Notes: generated from the letters alone by a model not told the origin. Shown: positions 54,592 through 63,917, counted from the first letter of the stretch. The stretch is DNA of 64,000 nucleotides from Janthinobacterium lividum (GCF_011601275.1 NZ_JAAOLY010000017.1:88600-152599), one strand, 5' to 3'. Made by a program: numbers and translations.

Positions 54592-55602
54592 ATGTTTAAA
54601 GATAAAGTACTGATGATTACGGGTGGTACGGGCTCCTTCGGCAATGCCGTATTGAAGCGTTTCCTCTCCACCGACGTAGCGGAAATCCGGATTTTCAGCC
54701 GGGATGAAAAAAAACAGGAAGACATGCGCATTGCGCTGAACAATCCGAAACTGAAGTTTTATATCGGCGATATCCGTAATTACGACAGTATCAATGAAGC
54801 AATGAAAGGCGTGAACTATGTTTTCCACGCTGCTGCGCTGAAACAAGTACCGTCATGCGAGTTTTATCCCATGGAAGCGGTACGCACGAATGTGCTGGGT
54901 ACCGAAAACGTCCTGAACGCCGCAGTCGCCAACAATGTCCAGCGTCTGGTTGTGTTGAGCACGGACAAGGCCGTCTATCCCATCAATGCCATGGGCATTT
55001 CCAAGGCCATGATGGAAAAACTCATGGTCGCCAAGTCACGCATGCGCACGGCAGGCGAAACGGTCATCTGCGCAACCCGCTATGGCAATGTTATGGCTTC
55101 GCGCGGTTCCGTGATTCCGCTGTTTATTCAACAATTGAAAGATGGCAAGTCAATTACCATTACCGATCCCAACATGACACGCTTCCTGATGTCGCTGGAT
55201 GATTCGGTCGACCTCGTTCTGCATGCCTTTGAACACGGCAAGCAAGGCGATATCTTCATTCAAAAAGCGCCTGCATCGACTGTCGGCGATCTTGCCGCCG
55301 CCTTGAAAGAACTGTTCGTCAAGGACAATGAAGTACGCGTGATCGGTACCCGCCACGGCGAAAAACTGTACGAATCGCTGGTCTCGCGCGAGGAAATGGC
55401 CAAAGCAGAAGATATGGGCCGGTACTACCGCGTTCCTGCCGACAATCGCGACCTGAACTATGACAAGTACTTTGTCGAGGGCGAGACCAAGATTTCTGAA
55501 ATCGATGACTACACCTCGCACAATACGGAACGCCTGACGGTCGAACAAGTCAAGGATATCCTGTTGAAACTGGAATTCGTAAAAGAGCAACTCGATGCGT
55601 AA
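54592..55602 (+). CDS. fnlA: UDP-GlcNAc 4,6-dehydratase/5-epimerase (FnlA/CapE/WbvB-like)
   Basis: A 336-residue extended SDR with cofactor motif TGGTGSFGNAV (10-20). The altered catalytic triad is Ser123, Met134, Lys138 (LSTDKAVYPINAMGISK), with Met in place of Tyr as in inverting UDP-GlcNAc dehydratases. It converts UDP-D-GlcNAc to a UDP-4-keto-6-deoxy-L-hexose, the first step of the UDP-L-FucNAc and UDP-L-QuiNAc routes. AGGAG precedes the ATG. It overlaps the 2-epimerase gene by 8 bases. Confidence 0.9.
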   Translation: MFKDKVLMITGGTGSFGNAVLKRFLSTDVAEIRIFSRDEKKQEDMRIALNNPKLKFYIGDIRNYDSINEAMKGVNYVFHAAALKQVPSCEFYPMEAVRTNVLGTENVLNAAVANNVQRLVVLSTDKAVYPINAMGISKAMMEKLMVAKSRMRTAGETVICATRYGNVMASRGSVIPLFIQQLKDGKSITITDPNMTRFLMSLDDSVDLVLHAFEHGKQGDIFIQKAPASTVGDLAAALKELFVKDNEVRVIGTRHGEKLYESLVSREEMAKAEDMGRYYRVPADNRDLNYDKYFVEGETKISEIDDYTSHNTERLTVEQVKDILLKLEFVKEQLDA

Positions 55603-56719
55603 AATCATGACCATCATCGGTACCCGCCCGGAACTCATCAAGATGAGCCGGGTGATTGCCGAACTGGAAAAACACAGCCAGCATATCCTGGTGCATACCG
55701 GCCAGAATTACGACTATGAATTGAATCAGGTCTTCTTCGACGATCTGGAAATTCGTAAGCCGGACTATTTCCTTGATGCCGCAGGCACCAACGCGATCGA
55801 CACGATCGCCCAGGTACTGGTCAAGGCAGATGCCGTATTCGAAAAAGAAAAACCGGATGCGCTGCTACTGTATGGCGACACCAATTCCTGTCTCGCCATC
55901 ATTGCGGCCAAACGCCGCAAGATTCCAGTTTTCCATATGGAAGCGGGCAACCGCTGCTTTGACCAGCGTGTGCCGGAAGAGCTGAACCGCAAGGTAGTCG
56001 ACCATTTGGCCGACATTAATATGGTACTGACGGAACATGCGCGGCGCTATCTGCTGGCCGAAGGCGTGCGGCCTGAAACCATCATCAAGACGGGTTCCCA
56101 TATGCGCGAAGTACTCGATTTTTACATGCCGAAAATCGAACGCTCGGACGTCCTGGCGCGCCAACAGCTGACCAAGAACAAGTTTTTCCTGGTCAGTGCG
56201 CATCGCGAGGAAAATGTCGACTCGCCGAACGCGCTGCGCGACTTGCTGCGCACACTGGAAGCCTTGGCAGCAAAATATGACTTCCCTGTGCTCGTTTCGA
56301 CGCATCCGCGCACCATGAAGCGCCTGCAGGAGATCGGCATTGATCATCTCGACAAGCGCATCGTCTTTTCCAAGCCGTTTGGCTTTGTCGACTACATCAA
56401 ATTGCAAATGGCAGCGTTCTGCGTGCTGTCGGACAGTGGCACGATTACCGAAGAAACCTCGCTATTGAATTTATCGGCCATCACCATTCGCAATACACAC
56501 GAACGGCCAGAAGGAATGGATGCCGGTACGTTGATCATGTGCGGCTTGAAAACGGAACGCGTACTCGAAGCAGTCGATATTATTACATCGCAACATAACG
56601 AAAAAACCGCGCCTGTACTGGCTGTGGCGGATTATGAAAATCCGTTTGTTTCAAAACAGGTTAGCCGGATAGTCAGCAGCTATATTGATTACATTAATAC
56701 CACTGTCTGGTCAAAATAG
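55595..56719 (+). CDS. wecB: UDP-N-acetylglucosamine 2-epimerase family (L-sugar type)
   Basis: A 374-residue GT-B fold epimerase with IGTRPELIKMSRVIAELE, LYGDTNSCLAIIAAKRRKIPVFHMEAGNRCFD, VSAHREENVDSP and CVLSDSGTITEE, the family active-site blocks. Grouped with a dehydratase/5-epimerase and a reductase, it more likely acts third on the L-sugar (FnlC/WbvD role, C2 inversion) than as housekeeping WecB. It starts inside the end of the dehydratase gene, so the last two steps' genes are coupled. Confidence 0.88.
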   Translation: MRKIMTIIGTRPELIKMSRVIAELEKHSQHILVHTGQNYDYELNQVFFDDLEIRKPDYFLDAAGTNAIDTIAQVLVKADAVFEKEKPDALLLYGDTNSCLAIIAAKRRKIPVFHMEAGNRCFDQRVPEELNRKVVDHLADINMVLTEHARRYLLAEGVRPETIIKTGSHMREVLDFYMPKIERSDVLARQQLTKNKFFLVSAHREENVDSPNALRDLLRTLEALAAKYDFPVLVSTHPRTMKRLQEIGIDHLDKRIVFSKPFGFVDYIKLQMAAFCVLSDSGTITEETSLLNLSAITIRNTHERPEGMDAGTLIMCGLKTERVLEAVDIITSQHNEKTAPVLAVADYENPFVSKQVSRIVSSYIDYINTTVWSK

Positions 56720-56770
56720 TTCCACAAAGCACATTTTGGCTTACGCAATAGGAAAAGCATTTCAGAAAAG

Positions 56771-57706
56771 ATGACGAAGATTCTAGTAACAGGAGCCAAC
56801 GGTTTTGTCGGCAGTGGATTGTGCGCCGCCTTGGCCGAACGCGGTATAAACTATGTTGCGGCAGTGCGTAAAAGCAATGGGGCCGGCCAGGTTACCGTTG
56901 GTTCGCTGTCGGCAAACACGGACTGGACACAGGCCCTCGCCGGCTGCGACACCGTGATCCATACGGCGGCGCGCGTGCATGTCATGCAAGACACGTCCGA
57001 CGATCCGCTAACAGAGTTTCGTTTGGTGAATGTGGAGGCGACGCTCAATTTGGCCAGGCAAGCGGCGAATGCAGGTGTTCGGCGTTTCGTTTTTGTCAGT
57101 AGCATCAAAGTCAACGGCGAAGAAACCACCGATACCCCGTTCCGCGCATCGGATACCCCAGCGCCACGCGATCCTTACGGACAGTCCAAGCTGGAGGCAG
57201 AGAATGTCCTTTTCGCACTGTCTCGGGAAACCGGCTTGGAGGTAACGGTGGTACGTCCGCCATTGGTGTATGGCCTTGGGGTACGTGCCAACTTCCACAG
57301 TCTGATGAAACTGGTGGCCAAAGGCGTACCGATGCCGCTGGGATCCATTCACAACCGCCGCAGCATGGTGGCGCTGGATAATCTGGTGGACTTGCTCATT
57401 GCCTGCACCACGCATCCGGCCGCAGCAGGACGAGTATTCCTGGTATCCGATAACCGCGACGTAGGCATCACTGAACTGCTGCGCATGCTCGCGACCGCCA
57501 TGGGCCGGCGCAACGTGTTGCTGCCCGTGCCCGCCAGATGGATTGCCATCGCAGCCCGGCTGCTCGGCAAGTCTGCCGCGGCAGACAGACTACTGGGTTC
57601 CTTGCAAGTGGATATCACATCCACGTGTCAAACGCTGTCCTGGCAACCTGTAATCAGCATGGAAAAGGCACTTGCCAAGACCGCCGCTCCATTTCGTCAC
57701 ACATGA
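56771..57706 (+). CDS. WbpV-like NAD-dependent epimerase/reductase
   Basis: A 311-residue extended SDR: cofactor motif GANGFVGSGL (8-17), FVSSIKVNGE and the catalytic YGQSKLEAE. It resembles WbpV, which reduces UDP-4-keto-6-deoxy-GlcNAc to UDP-D-QuiNAc, and other reductases placed next to initiating transferases. Together with the PglC-like transferase (12 bases downstream) and the WbpM-like dehydratase, it repeats the reductase/initiating transferase/dehydratase order seen in P. aeruginosa (wbpV-wbpL-wbpM). D-QuiNAc or D-FucNAc would be the first sugar. Confidence 0.78.
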   Translation: MTKILVTGANGFVGSGLCAALAERGINYVAAVRKSNGAGQVTVGSLSANTDWTQALAGCDTVIHTAARVHVMQDTSDDPLTEFRLVNVEATLNLARQAANAGVRRFVFVSSIKVNGEETTDTPFRASDTPAPRDPYGQSKLEAENVLFALSRETGLEVTVVRPPLVYGLGVRANFHSLMKLVAKGVPMPLGSIHNRRSMVALDNLVDLLIACTTHPAAAGRVFLVSDNRDVGITELLRMLATAMGRRNVLLPVPARWIAIAARLLGKSAAADRLLGSLQVDITSTCQTLSWQPVISMEKALAKTAAPFRHT

Positions 57707-57717
57707 ATCGGATCTGA

Positions 57718-58278
57718 ATGAAAAAAATATTTGACTTCCTACTGGCCTGCCTCGCGCTATGCATATTGTTATTGCCAATCACGATCGTGGCCATTCTGGT
57801 GAAACTTACTTCCACGGGTCCCGTGGTGTACTGGTCCGATCGGGTAGGCCGTAACAACCGCATCTTCCGTATGCCGAAATTCCGTACCATGCGCGTCGGT
57901 ACGCCGGCCGTCGCGACGCATTTATTGCCAGATCCAAAAAGTGTCCTGACGCCGATCGGTTCATTCCTACGCAAATCAAGTCTGGATGAATTGCCCCAGT
58001 TATGGAGCATTCTTTGCGGCGACATGAGTTTTGTCGGTCCGCGCCCCGCCCTGTTCAATCAGCAGGACCTGATTGCCTTGCGCACTCAGTATGGCGTCGA
58101 AAAAATTTCGCCAGGATTGACAGGCTGGGCCCAGATAAATGGCCGTGATGAATTACCTATTCCAGATAAAGTAAGGCTTGACGTGGAATATTTGCAGAAG
58201 CGATCATTTATACTTGACATTAAAATTATATTTTTGACGTTCATCAAAGTAATACGCAAGGATAATGTAACACATTGA
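57718..58278 (+). CDS. Monotopic initiating sugar-phosphate transferase (PglC/WcaJ C-terminal type)
   Basis: A 186-residue phosphoglycosyl transferase. One N-terminal hydrophobic re-entrant helix (residues 5-27) is followed by the family core: TGPVVYWSDRVGRNNRIFRMPKFRTM, then LRKSSLDELPQLWSILCGDMSFVGPRP and the end LTGWAQINGRD. The Asp-Glu pair in SSLDELPQ is the catalytic dyad. It transfers a sugar phosphate to undecaprenyl phosphate, starting each repeat unit. Its small size (no polytopic N-terminal domain) is PglC-like, which differs from the WecA-like WbpL of pseudomonads in the same gene position. Confidence 0.88.
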   Translation: MKKIFDFLLACLALCILLLPITIVAILVKLTSTGPVVYWSDRVGRNNRIFRMPKFRTMRVGTPAVATHLLPDPKSVLTPIGSFLRKSSLDELPQLWSILCGDMSFVGPRPALFNQQDLIALRTQYGVEKISPGLTGWAQINGRDELPIPDKVRLDVEYLQKRSFILDIKIIFLTFIKVIRKDNVTH

Positions 58279-58371
58279 TTCAGGAAGTCTTGCCTCGGCC
58301 ATGCCAGAGTAATATAGCGTGGCCTTATTGCGTGTAGCGTTCGCAAGATTACCCATAATAAGAAAACAAAA

Positions 58372-60327
58372 ATGAAATCTTTCCTTGATCTTTCGCGTTT
58401 CCATAAACAAATCATCGCCGCGACGACGGATTTGTTCATGTTGCCCCTCCTTTTTGCTGTTGCCATATTGCTGCGTTACGACGTCGTCGATATTGTGATC
58501 CTGAAACAATACTCTTGGCTCATCTTGCTAGTACCGGTGATTTCGCTGCCCGTGTTTGTGCGCCTGGGCCTGTATCGGGCGGTCATCCGGTTCATCGACC
58601 AAAAAATTGTCTATGTAGTAATACTTGGCGTGACCATTTCGGTAGCCATTCTGGTGGCCATCGCCGCGTTTGCCATTCACATGAGCGGCCTGTCACGCGG
58701 CGTGTTCGGCATCTATTGGGTCAGCGCCATCATGTACATGGTCGCAAGCCGCTTTGTCGCGCGAGGCTTCCTGCTGCACGCCAATGGGGAGCGGGCGCCG
58801 GTACGGGTTGCCATCTATGGCGCCGGCAAGGCAGGCACCCAGCTGGCCAGCGCCCTGCGCGCAGGCCACGACTATCTGCCGGTAGCATTCATAGACGATA
58901 AAAAAGAGCTGAAGGGCGCCACCATTGCAGGCATTAAGGTCTACCCTTCAGCAGAACTGGGAGAACTGATAGCCAAGAGCAGTATCATGGAAGTGCTGCT
59001 GGCCATGCCATCGCTATCCAAAAGCCAGCAGAAACACATCCTGGACAAGCTGGAAGTCCACAAGGTCAAGATCAAGGTAACGCCTCCAGTTGGCAGCCTG
59101 GTGACGGGCGAGTTGCGGGTTCAGGATGTGCGCGACATTGAAATTGAAGACTTGCTGGGACGCGACCAGGTCGCCCCCAACCGCGAACTACTGGCGAAAT
59201 GCATCACCGGGAAGGCAGTGATGGTGACTGGTGCAGGTGGTTCCATCGGCTCCGAGCTATGCCGCCAGATCATCGGCCAACGCCCTAGCCGGCTGATCCT
59301 GCTCGACATGTCAGAATTCGCCCTGTACACCATCAAGCAGGAATTGAAGAGCATGATAAGCGCGCAAAACCTGCAAATCGAATTGCTGCCATTCCTCGGT
59401 TCCGTGCTCGATACAGAGAAGTGCACCAGGATCATGCACACCTTTGCCATCGATACGCTGTACCATGCGGCGGCCTACAAGCACGTTCCCCTCGTAGAGC
59501 ACAACCCGGTCGAAGGTGTCAGCAACAACGTCTTCGGCACGCTCAGTATCGCAAAGGCAGCCATGGCCGCTGGCGTAGGCTGTTTTGTGCTCATTTCCAC
59601 CGACAAGGCGGTTCGACCTACGAATGTCATGGGAGCAACCAAGCGCCTGGCCGAGCTGATCCTGCAAGGTTTTGCACGCGAACAAGACCACACGCGGTTC
59701 TGCATGGTGCGGTTCGGCAATGTCCTGGGATCTTCCGGCTCGGTCGTGCCCCTGTTCCGCAAGCAGATCATGCTGGGCGGCCCGATCACCCTGACCCATC
59801 CGGAAATCACCCGCTACTTCATGACAATCCCCGAAGCGGCACAGCTGGTCTTGCAGACAGGCGCAATGGGAGAAGGCGGCGACGTCTTTGTCTTGGATAT
59901 GGGCGAGCCGGTGAAAATTCTGGATCTGGCCAAGCGCATGGTCCACCTGAGCGGCCTGGCGGTGCGCAGTCCAGCCTCGCCTGAAGGTATTGAGATCGAA
60001 CACGTGGGCTTGCGGCCTGGGGAAAAATTGTATGAGGAGTTGCTGATCGGCGAAAAAGTCGAAGGCACGGAGCATCCTCTCATCATGCGCGCCCAGGAGT
60101 CGCTGATCCCATGGCAGGAACTGGAACCACTGTTATCCGAGCTGCAAAAAGCATGTGTGGGATTCAAATATGAGGAAGTCCGTAGCTTGCTGTTGCGTAC
60201 GGTGAACGAATATACCCCCCAGTGCGGCATTGAAGACCTCATCTGGCTGGAACATGAAAAACATGCTTCGCAAGCGCACAACAAGGCGATACGTGCTGGT
60301 TCCCCCGCCGGAGAATATCTGCAGTAG
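58372..60327 (+). CDS. wbpM: WbpM-like UDP-GlcNAc 4,6-dehydratase (membrane form)
   Basis: A 651-residue protein with four N-terminal membrane spans (~12-125), a first nucleotide-binding domain (VAIYGAGKAGTQLASAL), and a catalytic SDR domain starting MVTGAGGSIGSELCRQI (~283-300). The triad region ISTDKAVRPTNVMGATKR has Met in place of Tyr, as in WbpM and FlaA1. It makes UDP-4-keto-6-deoxy-D-GlcNAc for D-QuiNAc, D-FucNAc or bacillosamine. No gene is seen in the 93 bases before it. Confidence 0.92.
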   Translation: MKSFLDLSRFHKQIIAATTDLFMLPLLFAVAILLRYDVVDIVILKQYSWLILLVPVISLPVFVRLGLYRAVIRFIDQKIVYVVILGVTISVAILVAIAAFAIHMSGLSRGVFGIYWVSAIMYMVASRFVARGFLLHANGERAPVRVAIYGAGKAGTQLASALRAGHDYLPVAFIDDKKELKGATIAGIKVYPSAELGELIAKSSIMEVLLAMPSLSKSQQKHILDKLEVHKVKIKVTPPVGSLVTGELRVQDVRDIEIEDLLGRDQVAPNRELLAKCITGKAVMVTGAGGSIGSELCRQIIGQRPSRLILLDMSEFALYTIKQELKSMISAQNLQIELLPFLGSVLDTEKCTRIMHTFAIDTLYHAAAYKHVPLVEHNPVEGVSNNVFGTLSIAKAAMAAGVGCFVLISTDKAVRPTNVMGATKRLAELILQGFAREQDHTRFCMVRFGNVLGSSGSVVPLFRKQIMLGGPITLTHPEITRYFMTIPEAAQLVLQTGAMGEGGDVFVLDMGEPVKILDLAKRMVHLSGLAVRSPASPEGIEIEHVGLRPGEKLYEELLIGEKVEGTEHPLIMRAQESLIPWQELEPLLSELQKACVGFKYEEVRSLLLRTVNEYTPQCGIEDLIWLEHEKHASQAHNKAIRAGSPAGEYLQ

Positions 60328-60392
60328 TATCCAGCCGGCGTACGGCAGGAAAACATGTTTTAAACCAGCTACAACGATTCATACTCACACTT

Positions 60393-61628
60393 ATGGAAGA
60401 ACAGGCCAAATTCAATATGCAACAAATCAAAGATAATGAAGATGTCGCTTCCTTGACGGAACTGCTTGGAACGGCATGGCAGGCGCGCTGGCGCATCATT
60501 CTGGCGACCTCATTGATCGTCATTGCCAGCGTCTCGTGCGCTCTGTATATGGCCCAGTACAAGAGCGAAGGTTTTTTCCAGTTTGGCGGCGCAATTCCCC
60601 TGCCAGCCGAGAAAAAACTGGATGCCAGGGAAAAAGATCCCGCCAGCGGTATCGCACTGGCAGACTACAAGCGTTACGCGGCAGCCTTTGGCACCGCCGA
60701 GCGCTATGCTGACTTCATCAAATATAACCAGCTGAATGACGCACCGGGCGCGGACCAGCTGCGCAAAATCTTTATCGTGCGCGATGGCATCGACAAGGTT
60801 GTCGAGCCGGTTTACCCGTTTTCCAAGCTTGACGCCAAGGAACTTGAACAACCGCGCGATGGCAGCAATACCAATGTGATTGGCCTACGTCTCAGTTTTG
60901 AGTCCGACAGCCCGCAAAAGGCACAGCGCACGGTTGGCTTGCTAGGCCGCTTCGTCATGGACAGCATCATATACCTGAGCTATGAAGATTCACTGCGTGT
61001 CAAGACTGCCGAGATGAATGCCAAGATCACCAAACTCGACAATTACATCATCGATAGCAATCAATCGCTGGAAGAATATCAACGCAAGGGAGAAAGCCTG
61101 AAACAGATCGTCTCCCGCTATCCCGACTCGTCACAGAATGCGCGCCAGCTGGTTACCGTGACGGAAGACAATGCCCGCTACTTGTCGCCCATCACGCAGT
61201 TGACGACCAGCGAAGTGCGGATCATCGAGCTCAAGGAAATCATTATCAAGGCTAAGCGCGAACGCCAGCAGGCAGTATTGCTGCGAGACTACTACGACAA
61301 GGCCAGGGCTTTCATGAATCAGACACGCTCCGGTGAAGTCATCGTGCGCGGCCTGGAAGCGGTCAAGGACGCAGCGTTCAAGAACAAAGATTTGAATGAT
61401 GACACGATCAAGGAAGTCTACAACACCATCTCGATAGAAAACCAGAGCGCGCTAAGCCTGTACCTGGAAAAGAGCCGCTTCATTGCCGGCCCAAGCTTGC
61501 CTGAGCGGCGTTCGTCGCGCCTGTCGTCCGTCATCCTGACGAGTGCCCTGCTTGGATTGCTGTTTTCCGTCATTCTGGTATTCGGCAGCAAATGGTGGCG
61601 CGAGAACCGCCAGAAACTGAATTCCTGA
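60393..61628 (+). CDS. Chain-length determinant (Wzz/PCP family) protein
   Basis: A 411-residue polysaccharide co-polymerase: one span near 34-53, a long largely helical periplasmic domain (~55-385) with coiled-coil-like stretches, and a second span near 387-405 ending in a basic tail (SKWWRENRQK). No tyrosine-kinase domain is attached, which is the Wzz (O-antigen) rather than Wzc (capsule) form. It controls polymer length with Wzy. It is the last gene of the cluster and is followed by a terminator. Confidence 0.82.
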   Translation: MEEQAKFNMQQIKDNEDVASLTELLGTAWQARWRIILATSLIVIASVSCALYMAQYKSEGFFQFGGAIPLPAEKKLDAREKDPASGIALADYKRYAAAFGTAERYADFIKYNQLNDAPGADQLRKIFIVRDGIDKVVEPVYPFSKLDAKELEQPRDGSNTNVIGLRLSFESDSPQKAQRTVGLLGRFVMDSIIYLSYEDSLRVKTAEMNAKITKLDNYIIDSNQSLEEYQRKGESLKQIVSRYPDSSQNARQLVTVTEDNARYLSPITQLTTSEVRIIELKEIIIKAKRERQQAVLLRDYYDKARAFMNQTRSGEVIVRGLEAVKDAAFKNKDLNDDTIKEVYNTISIENQSALSLYLEKSRFIAGPSLPERRSSRLSSVILTSALLGLLFSVILVFGSKWWRENRQKLNS

Positions 61629-61667
61629 CCACATCGTTGCCTGACCACTCCATCCCTTCAGGAAACG

Positions 61668-61695
61668 ACGCCCGATGCACCGCATCGGGCGTTTT
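61668..61695 (+). terminator. Intrinsic terminator of the polysaccharide cluster
   Basis: ACGCCCGATGC (61668-61678) pairs with GCATCGGGCGT (61682-61692) around a 3-base loop, followed by TTTT. It lies 40 bases after the last gene. Confidence 0.88.
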
Positions 61696-61967
61696 GCATA
61701 CAGGCCGCTCACTCTTGTATTGCCGACTTCGCCATACCATAGCCGCTCGCTTGCGATGCTACCCGTCCAAAAACGCGATCAGCGCTGTACTGCGCACCCA
61801 TTTGCGCCTGCGTATACCTCCTCTCGCCCTTTTTCTACCTGCTCGATCACGCCCAATTTAAAAGCCTGGCTGTAATCGCGCTGACTGCCTCGAAACCCTT
61901 ATTCCATCGAACATTCCTTCACTGTAGCGAAAAAGTGTCAACTTATTCCAGGATGGGTCAATCGCAA
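61696..61967. other. Intergenic, no gene seen
   Basis: These ~270 bases between the cluster terminator and the rhlE terminator hold only short unsupported frames with poor codon use. No repeat or RNA gene was recognised. Confidence 0.5.
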
Positions 61968-62000
61968 AAAAAAGCCTGAAACAGAATTTCAGGCTTTTTT
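61968..62000. terminator. Intrinsic terminator of rhlE (bidirectional)
   Basis: AAAAAAGCCTGAAA (61968-61981) pairs perfectly with TTTCAGGCTTTTTT (61987-62000) around CAGAA. T-runs follow on both strands; it sits 40 bases beyond the rhlE stop. Confidence 0.9.
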
Positions 62001-62039
62001 ACATCAAGCAACGAGAAAAGAAATATTGGTATCGGCCTT

Positions 62040-63596
62040 TTACGGCTTCAGCAATCCACCCAACAACGCCGCCACCTTCTGCTTCGGCTTGGCCGCCGCA
62101 GGCGCCATGCTGGCGGCAGCGGGGGCAGCCGCCTTGGCAGGCTCATAGGGCTTCAGGAACCAGGGATCGGCCTTTTCGCGGCGGGCGCCGGGACCGAAGG
62201 CGGGACGCGCACCGCGCTCGGCGGAGCGGCTGTCGCGGCTCTCGCCAGCATGACGGCTCTCGGGCGCGCGCGCGGGACGCGCCTCGCCGCCTTCGCTGCG
62301 GCGCGGCGGACGGCGCTCGCTGTCGCTGCTGCGGGCGGGAGCCGGGTTAAAGCCCGTCAATTCGCCGCGCTTGATGCTTTGCTTGATGAGTTTCTCGATA
62401 TCGGCCAGCAAGCGCTCGTCCTTGTCCGAGTAGATCGAAATGGCGTCGCCCGAGGCGCCCGCGCGGCCCGTGCGGCCGATGCGGTGCACATAGTCTTCCG
62501 CGTTGTAAGGCAAGTCGAAGTTGATGACGCAAGGCAAGTCAGAAATATCCAGGCCGCGCGCCGCTACGTCGGTAGCGACCAGCACATCGATTTCGCCCTT
62601 CTTGAACGCTTCCAGCGCCGCCATGCGTTCCTGCTGGCTCTTGTCGCCGTGAATCGCGGTGGCGCTCATGCCTTCCTGCTCCAGCACGCGGGCCAGGCGC
62701 GAGGCACCGATCTTGGTATTTGAGAATACGATGACCTGCTTCAGGTCGCGCTGGCGCAGCAGATGGGCTACCAGGGCATGCTTCTGGTCTTCCGTCACCT
62801 TGTAGACCACTTGCGTGACCTTGTCGGCCGTCTGGTTGCTGCGCGCCACTTCGATCGTCAGCGGATCGTTGAGGAAGGTCGCGGCCAGTTTCTTGATTTC
62901 TGGCGAGAACGTCGCCGAGAACATCAGGTTCTGGCGCTGCTTCGGCAGCAAATTGATGATGCGTTGCAAGTCCGGCAGGAAGCCCATGTCCAGCATGCGG
63001 TCCGCTTCGTCCATGACCAGCATCTGCACCTGGCTCAGGCTGATGTTCTTTTGCTCGATATGGTCGAGCAAGCGGCCCGGCGTGGCGATGACGATTTCCA
63101 CGCCGCCGCGCAGGATGACGGTTTGCGGCTTCATGTCCATGCCGCCGAAGACGACGGTCGAACGCAGCGGAGTGTGCTTGGCATAGGCCTTGACGTTTTC
63201 CGCCACCTGCACCGCCAGCTCACGCGTCGGCGTCAGGATCAGCGCGCGCACCGGGTGGCGTGCCGGCGACATGCTGCTGCTGGCATGCGCCATCAGCAAC
63301 TGGATGATCGGCAAGGAAAAACCGGCCGTCTTGCCGGTACCCGTTTGCGCGGCACCCATCACATCGCGGCCTTGCAGCACCACGGGGATCGCTTGTTCCT
63401 GGATCGGTGTCGGATGGGTGTAACCCTGGTCGGTCAGTGCGCGCTGGATTTCAGGCGCGAGGCCGAAGTCGGCAAAAGTCAAGCTGGGAGCAGCGGATGC
63501 GGCAGGTGCAGGTGCAGGTGCAGGTGCAGCGGCGACGGGCGCCGCTTCAGGGGCAATCGCCGGGCTGGGCGTAGGAGTCGATTCGGTTTCAGACAT
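62040..63596 (-). CDS. rhlE: DEAD-box RNA helicase RhlE
   Basis: A 518-residue ATP-dependent RNA helicase acting in ribosome assembly and RNA decay. It has the Q motif region (TFADFGLAPEIQRAL..PTPIQEQAIP), Walker A AQTGTGKT (83-90), PTRELAVQ, TPGRLLDH, DEAD (~196-199), SAT, and HRIGRTGRAG. A basic, Arg/Ser-rich C-terminal tail of ~110 residues ends in a conserved-looking KVAALLGGLLKP. The N-terminal leader is Pro/Ala-rich because of a 6-bp tandem repeat. The ATG at 63596 is preferred over an upstream in-frame codon at 63632. Confidence 0.95.
   Translation of the reverse strand: MSETESTPTPSPAIAPEAAPVAAAPAPAPAPAASAAPSLTFADFGLAPEIQRALTDQGYTHPTPIQEQAIPVVLQGRDVMGAAQTGTGKTAGFSLPIIQLLMAHASSSMSPARHPVRALILTPTRELAVQVAENVKAYAKHTPLRSTVVFGGMDMKPQTVILRGGVEIVIATPGRLLDHIEQKNISLSQVQMLVMDEADRMLDMGFLPDLQRIINLLPKQRQNLMFSATFSPEIKKLAATFLNDPLTIEVARSNQTADKVTQVVYKVTEDQKHALVAHLLRQRDLKQVIVFSNTKIGASRLARVLEQEGMSATAIHGDKSQQERMAALEAFKKGEIDVLVATDVAARGLDISDLPCVINFDLPYNAEDYVHRIGRTGRAGASGDAISIYSDKDERLLADIEKLIKQSIKRGELTGFNPAPARSSDSERRPPRRSEGGEARPARAPESRHAGESRDSRSAERGARPAFGPGARREKADPWFLKPYEPAKAAAPAAASMAPAAAKPKQKVAALLGGLLKP
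63505..63528. repeat. Hexanucleotide tandem repeat inside rhlE
   Basis: Four perfect copies of GGTGCA (plus strand) encode the alternating Pro-Ala stretch at residues ~23-31 of RhlE. The unit is a multiple of three, so copy-number changes would lengthen the linker without shifting the frame. Confidence 0.85.
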
Positions 63597-63917
63597 AAAT
63601 TTTCTGGTGTGCCTCCGCACTGCGGAAGCCATGCTTTCTCAATAAACAACATTTCGGGGCACAGACAGCTCCGTCTTGCAAGCCATGGATCATTGTTCTT
63701 GCGGCACCTCTGTGCTCCGGGACATGCTGGATGGCGTATGCGGGAGCGTCGAAGAGATGTGCGGCAATGGCGGCGGAGATCGCGCCGGCGGAACATCGCG
63801 CGCAGAAGATACAATATCAGTGCTGTAAACGATACCCTAATTCACCGCAACTGTACACGGAAACCGTGATTTTTGAGCAAAAAGCGTTCCAGCAATGACG
63901 CGCCGGGATGCCGTATC
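63597..63917. other. Intergenic region upstream of rhlE
   Basis: Nothing convincing was seen in these ~320 bases apart from the expected rhlE promoter region, for which no clear -35/-10 pair could be chosen. Confidence 0.45.
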
